Origin: Candidatus Obscuribacterales bacterium
GTDB taxonomy: Bacteria > Cyanobacteriota > Vampirovibrionia > Obscuribacterales > Obscuribacteraceae
Direction of reading: 5' to 3'
Length of the DNA stretch: 64,000 bases
NCBI GenBank assembly: GCA_020054205.1
Contig: JAGVLS010000045.1
Span: 1 to 64,000, forward strand
Of this stretch, positions 44,193 to 51,441 are shown one piece after another. The notes under the pieces are model-generated. The model searched no databases. It saw nothing but the letters and a program-made list of their open reading frames with translations, and was not told where the DNA came from. Each line of letters opens with the position of its first letter. The stretch's first letter is position 1. The position numbers were made by a program, and so were the translations under genes.

Positions 44193-45209
44193 ATGATTCG
44201 CATTGCGGTTGATGCCATGGGCGGTGATCATGCACCTCGCGAAGTAGTACATGGCGCTGTACTTGCAGCCAAAGAGTATGGGATTGCGGTACAGCTTGTC
44301 GGACTACCAGAAATTGTTTCACAAGAATTAAGTCGTCATAACATAACTGGACTCAACATTAGCGTGGTACCAGCTTCTGAAATTGTATCCATGGATGAAA
44401 AACCAAGTCGAGCAATTGTAAAGAAAAAAGATTCTTCAATTGTAGTTGCTACAAAACAAGTTGCCGATGGACTAGCTGACGGTGTTGTAGCAGCTGGCTC
44501 AACTGGGGCAGCGGCAGTAGCTGCACAAATAAATTTAGGACGCATTGCTAATTTAGATCGCTCAGCAATTGCTTGTGTAATGCCAACTAGCTCCAATAAA
44601 CCTTGCGTTGTTTTAGATGTTGGTGCCAACGTAGAATGTACTCCTTTTCAATTATTTCAATTTGGCATTATGGGTTCAATACTTTCGGAAGGACTATTCA
44701 ATACAAAACATCCTAAAGTCGGGTTGTTAAATATTGGTGCCGAAGAAACAAAAGGTACTGAATTAGTTAAAGAAGCATACAAACTTATGCAAAACAGAGA
44801 ACAACTTAATTTTGTTGGTTTTGTTGAAGGGCGTGATTTTCCTATGGGCAAAGTAGATGTAGTTGTTACTGATGGTTTTACAGGAAATGTTGCTCTTAAA
44901 ACATCAGAAGGCATAGCAAAAATGATATCTCTTATGCTCAAACAAGAATTACTCTCATCAATTCGCAATAAAATTGGCAGCAAAATAGCTGAACCAGCTT
45001 TTCAAAGTTTAAAGCGCAGAATAGACTATAACGAATTTGGCGGTGCATTGCTTATAGGCGTCAAAGGAGTTTATGTTATTGCCCATGGCGGCTCAACACA
45101 TACAGCCATTAAAAATGCCATTAGAACTGCCTCTGATATGGTGCGTGCTAACATAGTAAAACAAATTGAATGGACTTTGTCTTTGACTACCGCAGGAAGC
45201 AAGTCGTGA
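44193..45209 (+). CDS. plsX: Phosphate acyltransferase PlsX
   Basis: A 338-residue PlsX that converts acyl-ACP and phosphate to acyl-phosphate for phospholipid synthesis. Landmarks are the start IRIAVDAMGGDHAP, the SIVVATKQVADG and AAGSTGAAAVAA segments, DVGANVEC, GLLNIGAEE, and the end VYVIAHGGS. I chose ATG 44193, five bases after GGGAG; the TTG at 44190 is an alternative. The stop TGA overlaps the fabH start as GTGA. Confidence 0.95.
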   Translation: MIRIAVDAMGGDHAPREVVHGAVLAAKEYGIAVQLVGLPEIVSQELSRHNITGLNISVVPASEIVSMDEKPSRAIVKKKDSSIVVATKQVADGLADGVVAAGSTGAAAVAAQINLGRIANLDRSAIACVMPTSSNKPCVVLDVGANVECTPFQLFQFGIMGSILSEGLFNTKHPKVGLLNIGAEETKGTELVKEAYKLMQNREQLNFVGFVEGRDFPMGKVDVVVTDGFTGNVALKTSEGIAKMISLMLKQELLSSIRNKIGSKIAEPAFQSLKRRIDYNEFGGALLIGVKGVYVIAHGGSTHTAIKNAIRTASDMVRANIVKQIEWTLSLTTAGSKS

Positions 45210-46273
45210 ACTTACAAGTTGGTGCAAAATTAATAGGTGTAGGCAAAGCTGTTCCCAGGAGTGTTGTCACCAATGCAGATTTGGAAGGCTTGGTTGACAC
45301 TTCTGATGAATGGATAACAACTCGCACAGGCATCCGTCAAAGACATGTTGTTTCTGAAGGAGAAACAGCAACTGGATTAGCTATTGAAGCCGCCAAAGAT
45401 GCAATTGGTTTTGCCGCTCTTGATCCAGCAAAAATTGATTTAATTATAGTTGCTACATCCACACCCGACAATTTATATCCATCCACCGCTTGCATGGTAC
45501 AAGCAGCAATTGGAGCCAAGCAAGCAGCTGCTTTTGATATGGAAGCCGCTTGTACTGGCATCATTTACGCTTTAGCTGTAGGACAACAATTTATTGGTTC
45601 TGGCACTTTTAAAACTGTGCTTATGATTGGCGTTGATGTACATTCTCGTTTTTTAAACTGGGAAGACAGAAACACATGTATTTTATTTGGTGATGGCGCC
45701 GGTGCATTTATTATGCAAGCATCCCAAAAAGAAAATGAAAATGATATGCTCGCTACTTACTTACGCGCCGATGGCAGCGGCGGTCATTTATTGTGTATTC
45801 CAAATTCTGGTGTGCATTATCCGCATGTTGGTACTACACCCGAAAAAGCTACTCATAGATTTTTGCAAATGAATGGTCGTGCTGTTTATGAATTTGCTAT
45901 TAATGCCGTACCAGATGCTGTAAAAACTGCTTGCGCGCGCGCGGGCATTGAAGTGAAAGATATAGATTTTCTAGTGCCACATCAGGCTAATCAACGTATC
46001 ATTAAAGCAGCAGCTGAAAGACTAGGATTTTCGCCAAAACAAATTGTCAGCAATTTAGATCAATATGGCAATACATCTGCTGCCTCAATTCCGCTGGCTA
46101 TGGCTGACGCGCTAATGCGCAAACAAATAATACCACCAGCTGTATGTGTTTTAGTTGGTTTTGGTGGTGGATTAACCTGGGGCTCGGCAATAATACGCTG
46201 GACTGCCTTTGACCAAAGACAAATTACACAAGAAAATCAGAATAAAGAAAAAACAATAGGAAGTACTATTTAG
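45206..46273 (+). CDS. fabH: 3-oxoacyl-ACP synthase III
   Basis: A 355-residue KAS III that starts fatty-acid synthesis from acetyl-CoA and malonyl-ACP. The catalytic Cys is in EAACTGIIYAL, His in VPHQANQRI and Asn in YGNTSAASIP. The TSDEWITTRTGIRQRH block is also typical. I chose GTG 45206 because AGGAAG is 7 bases upstream and plsX stops there (GTGA overlap); the open frame starts earlier at 45170. About 20 extra polar residues lie at the C-terminus. Confidence 0.95.
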   Translation: MNLQVGAKLIGVGKAVPRSVVTNADLEGLVDTSDEWITTRTGIRQRHVVSEGETATGLAIEAAKDAIGFAALDPAKIDLIIVATSTPDNLYPSTACMVQAAIGAKQAAAFDMEAACTGIIYALAVGQQFIGSGTFKTVLMIGVDVHSRFLNWEDRNTCILFGDGAGAFIMQASQKENENDMLATYLRADGSGGHLLCIPNSGVHYPHVGTTPEKATHRFLQMNGRAVYEFAINAVPDAVKTACARAGIEVKDIDFLVPHQANQRIIKAAAERLGFSPKQIVSNLDQYGNTSAASIPLAMADALMRKQIIPPAVCVLVGFGGGLTWGSAIIRWTAFDQRQITQENQNKEKTIGSTI

Positions 46274-47224
46274 ATGAATAAAATTGCTTGCTTGTTTCCT
46301 GGACAAGGTTCTCAAAGCGTTGGCATGGGCAAAAGTTTTTATGATAATAGCTCACTAGCTAAAAATACTTTTGACAAAATTGATGTCATTGCTCACAGAT
46401 CTTTATCCCAACTTTCTTTTTCTGGTCCTGAAGATGAGTTAAAGCGAACAATTAATACCCAACCAACAATACTGGCTGTGTCACTAGTAGCTTGGCAATG
46501 CTATCTAGAAACTGGCGGACCAAAACCAGATTTTGTCGCTGGGCATAGCTTGGGCGAATTTACTGCTTTAGTTGCTGCACAAGTGTTATCTATTGAAGAC
46601 GCCGTCAAATTAGTAGATAAGCGTTCAAGACTCATGGAAGAATGTCCAACTGGTGCAATGTCAGCAGTAATTGGTATGAGCAGAAATGATTTAGTAAACA
46701 TTTGCCGAGAAGTAGAAAGTAAATTAAAAGACAAAGTGGTAATTGTTGCTAATTTCAATACACGTGAACAATTAGTTATATCCGGTAGCCCGGAAGCTGT
46801 ACAATTAGCTGGCACCAAAGCTAAAGAATCTGGAGCAAAAGTGATACCACTTCCCGTTGGTGGTGCTTTTCACTCACCGCTTATGCAAAAGGCAGCTCAG
46901 GAATTTGAACAAGAAGTTTCAAAAGCAAACTTTGAAAATGCCAAAATACAAGTTATACAAAACTTTGATGCTAAATCATCTGTTGACGCTAATGACATAA
47001 AGTCTAAACTAAGCAAACAAATGCCCAATGCAGTCCTTTGGTGTGACTCCATAGAATACATGCTTTCTCAAGGCGTTAAAACATTTATTGAAATTGGTCC
47101 AGGCAAAGCATTAACTGGCATGGTAAAAAAAATAGATCGTAGCGCCACTGTCCACAACATTTTTGATATGGAATCGCTAAATACATTTGCTGCCAGTCTT
47201 GATTCTCTTTGCCAAAAAACATAA
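46274..47224 (+). CDS. fabD: Malonyl-CoA:ACP transacylase
   Basis: A 316-residue FabD that loads malonyl groups onto ACP. Landmarks are LFPGQGSQSVGMG at the start, the nucleophile in GHSLGEFTALVAA, the His in GGAFHSPLM and the GPGKALTGM end. The ATG follows the fabH stop directly, so the two are translationally coupled. fabG and acpP do not follow here, unlike in many clusters. The 3' end is 110 bases before the SLH gene. Confidence 0.95.
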   Translation: MNKIACLFPGQGSQSVGMGKSFYDNSSLAKNTFDKIDVIAHRSLSQLSFSGPEDELKRTINTQPTILAVSLVAWQCYLETGGPKPDFVAGHSLGEFTALVAAQVLSIEDAVKLVDKRSRLMEECPTGAMSAVIGMSRNDLVNICREVESKLKDKVVIVANFNTREQLVISGSPEAVQLAGTKAKESGAKVIPLPVGGAFHSPLMQKAAQEFEQEVSKANFENAKIQVIQNFDAKSSVDANDIKSKLSKQMPNAVLWCDSIEYMLSQGVKTFIEIGPGKALTGMVKKIDRSATVHNIFDMESLNTFAASLDSLCQKT

Positions 47225-47271
47225 ATGCTTTGTTTTTAAAGTTAAATTTTCTCCTAAAAAACAAAAGCCCG

Positions 47272-47324
47272 GGCTAATATTTCCATCACACACGTAATTT
47301 AGCCAGGCAAAGCTAAATACGGGG
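47272..47324 (+). promoter_or_regulatory. Alternative hairpins in leader of SLH gene
   Basis: TTTAGCC (47298-47304) can pair upstream with GGCTAA (47272-47277) or downstream with GCTAAA (47312-47317), giving two mutually exclusive stems. The downstream one ends 4 bases before the GGGG ribosome site (47321-47324) of the SLH gene. This geometry is that of a translational switch, but I match it to no known riboswitch. Confidence 0.35.
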
Positions 47325-47333
47325 TAATTTGTT

Positions 47334-48041
47334 GTGAAAAGTAAATTTATAGCAGCTATATTAGTAGCATTATTAATAAATACTGGGTCTAGTTTAAGTT
47401 TAAACGCTGCATCTCCTACAAATGGCTTTAAAGATTTAACGGATAGTCCTAACAAAACTTATATAGAAGAATTAACTAAATTAGGAATTTTTGATGGACT
47501 AGGATTAGAATTTAAGCCATATCAAAATATCAGTCGCGGTGAATATATTGCTTGGCTTGTCACAGCTAATAATCGTATGCGCACAGCTGAACATCAAATT
47601 CAATTTGCTCCTTGGTTACAACCACAATTTTCTGACGTACCAAAAACACATCCTTGTTATAAATGGATACAAGCAATGTCCAATACTGGCTATTCAATTG
47701 GCTATACAGATAAAACATTTAAGCCCAATCAAGCTATTACTCGCGAAGAAATGATAGCCATCAAGTCTTATGTTGATTATGGTGACACTCATGCTACAGG
47801 AAATTTATTCAAATATAATGACTTAGCACAAGTAGACGCACGCTTTAAACGCGGCATTATTGATGATGCTTATTGGACCGACAACAATATGGAGCGTGCT
47901 TTTGGTTCCACTAAATCTTTAAAGCCAAAACAAGCAGTAATGCGCTTTGAGGCGGCAGGAACCATCTGGGGATTTGGCAATAGTGGTCAATGCACAGCCC
48001 ATAAAATATTAGAGCGTGGTGGTCGTCCTAGTACTTATTAA
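47334..48041 (+). CDS. S-layer-homology (SLH) domain protein
   Basis: A 235-residue exported protein (signal peptide about 1-24, cleavage near LNAA). Two or three SLH repeats follow. The clearest are FKDLTDSPNKTYIEELTKLGIFDG (about 32-55) with ISRGEYIAWL, and FSDVPKTHPCYKWIQAMSNTGYSIGY with ITREEMIAIKS (about 100-150). SLH modules bind secondary cell-wall polymers or peptidoglycan and are common in cyanobacteria and relatives. It starts at GTG 47334 with GGGG upstream. The stop overlaps that of the convergent gene (TTAA). Confidence 0.9.
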   Translation: MKSKFIAAILVALLINTGSSLSLNAASPTNGFKDLTDSPNKTYIEELTKLGIFDGLGLEFKPYQNISRGEYIAWLVTANNRMRTAEHQIQFAPWLQPQFSDVPKTHPCYKWIQAMSNTGYSIGYTDKTFKPNQAITREEMIAIKSYVDYGDTHATGNLFKYNDLAQVDARFKRGIIDDAYWTDNNMERAFGSTKSLKPKQAVMRFEAAGTIWGFGNSGQCTAHKILERGGRPSTY

Positions 48042-48553
48042 CCTTTACTTGGTGGCGGTGGTGGTAAAAGTCTTATCGGCTTCGGTTCATTTTCTTTCGC
48101 TTTAAGCCTTTCTTCTTCTTTTACATCCTCATCAATAATGCGCATAAGCATAGCCACCACCTCATCAATAGCCATATGAGCAGGCAATTTTCTTTCACCA
48201 ATTAGGTCATGTGTCCATAGTCTTGTTTCTCTGTGGTGAGCTGTGACATTGATTTTATAATAGTCTTTATCACCATGAATCATAAACATTGTTGCTTCAC
48301 GTTCAAATTGAAACCATTTTTTTATATCCAACAAATCAAGAATAATTGATTGTCCTGTCTCAGCATTCTCTGGAATATCAACCTTTGGACGACTGGTAGT
48401 GAGCTCATCATGAATAAGTTGTGCTAATTCATTTTTAGCATTTAAATCACAAACATTGACTGGCTCAGCATCAAAATAGAAAGAATTATCCGCCTGTTTT
48501 ACAGTCGGCAATATAATTTGATTATGGTAACGATAGAATCTAACAAATGACAT
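48038..48553 (-). CDS. Unknown protein, last gene of lysS-linked cassette
   Basis: A 171-residue cytoplasmic protein I do not recognise. It opens with MSFVRFYRYHNQIILPT, has a middle segment IILDLLDIKKWFQFEREATMF, then KINVTAHHRETRLWTHD and an amphipathic helix (about 128-155). It ends in a proline run (RLLPPPPPSKG). The fold looks like alternating strands and helices and is reminiscent of small immunity-type proteins, but that is only an impression. It follows the frameshifted gene by 93 bases on the same strand. The stop overlaps that of the SLH gene. Confidence 0.6.
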   Translation of the reverse strand: MSFVRFYRYHNQIILPTVKQADNSFYFDAEPVNVCDLNAKNELAQLIHDELTTSRPKVDIPENAETGQSIILDLLDIKKWFQFEREATMFMIHGDKDYYKINVTAHHRETRLWTHDLIGERKLPAHMAIDEVVAMLMRIIDEDVKEEERLKAKENEPKPIRLLPPPPPSKG

Positions 48554-48646
48554 AGGATAATTTACCCTCTTTTCCCTATGACAGTATACACCGTAAAATT
48601 TGCCTGGGACTCGTTATCGCGTTTTTGTGGATCTCGCCAATGAACT

Positions 48647-49230
48647 TCACCACTTTCTAAGTTGTCTAAAGACTTCACGATTATGATCTAATACAGCTTG
48701 CCAATCATTTCTATTGGGCTCGATATTATTATCACCTATAAGAAATTGCACAACATCTTCAAAAGCCACCCTTCCACTAGGAATATGCTTGTCATACAAA
48801 TCGGGAATTTCTTCCGTAGATATTCGTACATGTGAATGTGGATATGGAAAAGGTTTTTTATCAGTATCTTCAAGCTTCATTGGTTCCAGGGTTTCTCTAT
48901 CAATCTTTTCAGGATGCCAATGAAATTCATATAAAGCTTTTCCAGTCTCAACAGAACTAATTTTATAAATATATTCTCTTGTTTTAATGCGTACTTTGTT
49001 GGAGGTATCTTCTATTGGAACTACCTCCGTAATTATGTAAGCATGTAACTTGTATAGCTTTTTCCGTTCTGCGTTTTTAGCTCCAATGCAGGAACTAAAG
49101 CATATAATTTTATTGTGTCCCCTTTGATGGGATGCTTTGAACGCCGCCACTGAGACTTAGTTAAAGTACTAAGTGCTTTTTGTATATGGGGACTAAATTC
49201 TTTATTTGCTTGATCCGCAGTTCTTGCCAT
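48647..49230 (-). pseudogene. Frameshifted gene with HWHP and HSH motifs (unnamed family)
   Basis: Two overlapping minus-strand frames read as one protein of about 190 residues. The first (49230 to 49033) gives about 52 good residues (ARTADQANKEFSPHIQKAL ... LYALVPALELK). The second, -1 relative to it, continues with LYKLHAYIITEVVPIEDTSN, YEFHWHPEK, PHSHVRI, GRVAFEDVVQFLI and DWQAVLDHNREVFRQLRKW. The shift lies in the A-rich stretch at about 49060-49080 (minus strand), which includes an A5 run at 49060-49064. It could be a mutation, a sequencing error or a true -1 frameshift. The His pairs suggest metal or nucleic-acid chemistry. I recall similar unnamed proteins next to a small partner in other bacteria, but cannot cite them. 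Confidence 0.6.
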
Positions 49231-49450
49231 AAATTTGACTGTATCCAGTAAATGGCAACAGCATTAATAGTTCCATGATTTCACAGCGATTATCCGTATC
49301 AAAACCACCAGCCCTATATTTTTTTATAAATTCTTCTGCTGTCATGCCGAGCTGTTCTTTGACAGTTTTATCAAACAACTCGCGCGTTTCTGCCGTAGTC
49401 ATTTCAACTACATCATAAGATTCGTTATCGTTATTAATACAGGTACTCAT
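49202..49450 (-). CDS. Small acidic partner protein (unnamed family)
   Basis: An 82-residue acidic protein with two helical segments: TAETRELFDKTVKEQLGM and TAEEFIKKYRAGGF (about 19-52). A conserved-looking DTDNRCEIMELLMLLPF segment follows (about 52-68), then a short tail. I recall comparable LGMxxxEFxxxxxAGxF...VMxxxMLLPF proteins lying before an HWHP protein elsewhere, so this may be an antitoxin- or chaperone-like partner; that is unproved. The downstream gene starts at ATG 49230, inside this gene (29-base overlap), so the two are translationally coupled. Confidence 0.65.
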   Translation of the reverse strand: MSTCINNDNESYDVVEMTTAETRELFDKTVKEQLGMTAEEFIKKYRAGGFDTDNRCEIMELLMLLPFTGYSQIYGKNCGSSK

Positions 49451-49519
49451 ATAACTATCTCATAGTAGTACTACTGTTTAGATTATAACCCAAGCTCTTA
49501 GGTTATTTCTGTAAATTAT

Positions 49520-49681
49520 TTACCCTCTACAGGCGCCTGATAGACCCTTTTGTTCAATAAATTGCTGTGATGAGGAAAACCTGGAAAGGTAGTCTAGTAA
49601 GGTTTCTCTTGGTAGATCCTTGCCGCGCGTTCTCAAGGTATAAGCACCGTTAGTATCGCCGCTTGGATCATACCTGGGCAT
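49520..49681 (-). CDS. Small ORF between lysS and the cassette
   Basis: A 53-residue open frame on the minus strand. Its composition looks protein-like: Asp/Gly-rich start (PRYDPSGDTNGAYTLRTRG), then an amphipathic helix (KDLPRETLLDYLSRF) and a SSSQQFIEQKGL end. It lies 35 bases after the lysS stop and 69 bases before the next cassette gene on the same strand. The weak point is the absence of a clear ribosome site before ATG 49681. The frame is open further upstream into lysS. No family is recognised. Confidence 0.4.
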   Translation of the reverse strand: MPRYDPSGDTNGAYTLRTRGKDLPRETLLDYLSRFSSSQQFIEQKGLSGACRG

Positions 49682-49716
49682 GGTTAAGATTAACTGTGAA
49701 GTGGACGGATTTAATT

Positions 49717-51195
49717 TTATAGAGGCTTCATGGTTGGAAAAGCAATTACATCACGAATGGAAGGAGAGTCAGTTAAAAGCATAACTAGTCTATCTAAACC
49801 AACTCCAATACCCATGGTCGGTGGCATACCATATTCCATTGCTAAAATAAAATCTAAATCTAATGGTTGTGCTTCTACATTTCCAGCTTCTCGCTTTTTG
49901 GCTTGTTCTTCTAGTCTTTGTTTTTGATCTTGCGGATCGCTAAGTTCACTATAGCCATTAGCATGTTCACGTCCATAAATAAACAGTTCAAAACGCTCTA
50001 CCAAGCCTTTTTTCTCGCGATGCATTTTAGTAAGTGGTGAAATTTCAACAGGATAGTCAATAATAAATGTAGGTTGAATCAGTGTAGATTCACACTTTTC
50101 TTCAAAAATTGTATTAATAACCGCTCCGCGTGAATCTTCATCTTTCAATTCTACGCCTAGTTTTTTAGCAATTTCTTGGGCACTATTAAAATCAGAAATC
50201 GTATCAACATCAACACCAGTTATATTTTTTATAGCTTGTGCCATTGTAATACGTGCCCACGGACGCTTAAAATCAATTTCTTTCCCTTGATAAGAAATTT
50301 TGCTTGTACCACACACAGTATTTACTACGTGTAAAAGCATTTCCTCGGTAAAATCCATAAGCTCAAAATAGTCACCATAAGCTTGATATAGTTCAAGCAT
50401 AGTAAATTCTGGGTTATGCTTCGTACTTATGCCTTCATTGCGAAATATTCTACCAATGTCATAAACTTTTTCAAAACCACCAATAATCAAACGTTTTAAA
50501 TGCAATTCTGTTGCTATACGCAAATACAAATCCATATCAAGCGCGTTGTGATGGGTAATAAAAGGTCTGGCATCAGCACCACCTGCTTCCGCTTGCAAAA
50601 CTGGTGTTTCTATTTCTAAAAAGCCTCTTTGGTCCAAAAATTCTCTGAGCGATCTAATAGCAATACTACGTTTTTTAAATGTTTCACGTACGCTCGGATT
50701 CATAATCAAATCAACATAACGATGTCGATAACGAGCTTCAACATCAGTAAATCCGTCCCAGCTATCTGGCAATGGCTGCAACGATTTACAAAGTATTTCA
50801 TAACCAGTTACTTTAATCGACAATTCACCTTGTTTAGTGCGCCTAACTGTGCCTGTTGCACCAACAAAATCTCCTTTGTCGAGAAGCTTCAGCCTTTTTA
50901 AAGCCTCTTCAGATAAGTTTTCTTTGTGACAAAAAAGTTGAATTTTTCCTGATTGATCATATAAATCAACAAACATCCAGCTATTTCGCTCATTCATAAC
51001 TCTTCCACAGACAGAAACAACATCTTCTGTTTCGCTGCCAGCTGGCAAATCTTTATAGAGTTTCTGCAAATCATCAGCTTGATGAGTGCGCGCATAATTA
51101 TAAGGATAAGGATTAATACCTTCCTCTTTTAATTGATTAAGCTTGCGCAATTTTTCAGCGCGCAATCTACTTTTTTCTACATCGACAACAGTCAA
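49717..51195 (-). CDS. lysS: Lysyl-tRNA synthetase (class II)
   Basis: A 492-residue class II LysRS. The N-terminal OB-fold anticodon-binding domain (about 60-140, VVSVCGRVMNERNSWMFVDL) precedes motif 1, motif 2 (FRNEGISTKHNPEFTMLELYQAYGD) and motif 3 (GIGVGLDRLVMLLT). The end SIRDVIAFPTMKP is canonical. I chose TTG 51195 because AAGGAG lies 7 bases upstream in the coding frame; the ATG at 51216 would add 7 residues without a site. It lies upstream of the unnamed cassette on the same strand and is divergent from gyrA. Confidence 0.95.
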   Translation of the reverse strand: MTVVDVEKSRLRAEKLRKLNQLKEEGINPYPYNYARTHQADDLQKLYKDLPAGSETEDVVSVCGRVMNERNSWMFVDLYDQSGKIQLFCHKENLSEEALKRLKLLDKGDFVGATGTVRRTKQGELSIKVTGYEILCKSLQPLPDSWDGFTDVEARYRHRYVDLIMNPSVRETFKKRSIAIRSLREFLDQRGFLEIETPVLQAEAGGADARPFITHHNALDMDLYLRIATELHLKRLIIGGFEKVYDIGRIFRNEGISTKHNPEFTMLELYQAYGDYFELMDFTEEMLLHVVNTVCGTSKISYQGKEIDFKRPWARITMAQAIKNITGVDVDTISDFNSAQEIAKKLGVELKDEDSRGAVINTIFEEKCESTLIQPTFIIDYPVEISPLTKMHREKKGLVERFELFIYGREHANGYSELSDPQDQKQRLEEQAKKREAGNVEAQPLDLDFILAMEYGMPPTMGIGVGLDRLVMLLTDSPSIRDVIAFPTMKPL

Positions 51196-51347
51196 TTTCA
51201 ATCTCCTTGCCAGCATTATTTTGCTTTAGATTTGCGCCATTATCAACTTTATAATTGGCTAATAATAAGACTTTGATACTTTTTGATTATATTAGCAAAG
51301 TAAAAGATTTACTCTAAGACTCGCTTCACAAGCCTAAAGTTAGCCCA

Positions 51348-51356
51348 TGTTATAAT
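51348..51356 (+). promoter_or_regulatory. Extended -10 promoter of gyrA
   Basis: TGTTATAAT is an extended -10 element (TGN before TATAAT) 86 bases before the gyrA start. No good -35 lies 17 bases upstream, which is common for extended -10 promoters. The leader in between is not obviously structured. Confidence 0.5.
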
Positions 51357-51441
51357 TTTCTTTGTATGCAACACTGGTTTTTCAGCGTTTTTGAAAGCCC
51401 TTGTGTTCGTTGGGTAATAACTTTTTAGGAGAGATTAGCTC

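Noticed and set aside
47281-47330. GGCAAAGC in the SLH leader, suggestive of a c-di-GMP-I riboswitch core
   Set aside because: The upstream GCACAGGGCAAACC half and the paired helices of that riboswitch are missing, so I list only the alternative hairpins.
49451-49716. Possible SRP, 6S or RNase P RNA in the lysS-cassette gap
   Set aside because: The signatures I know (GGAAGGAAGCAGCC, GAGGAAAGTCC) are absent; the gap is better explained by a small ORF.
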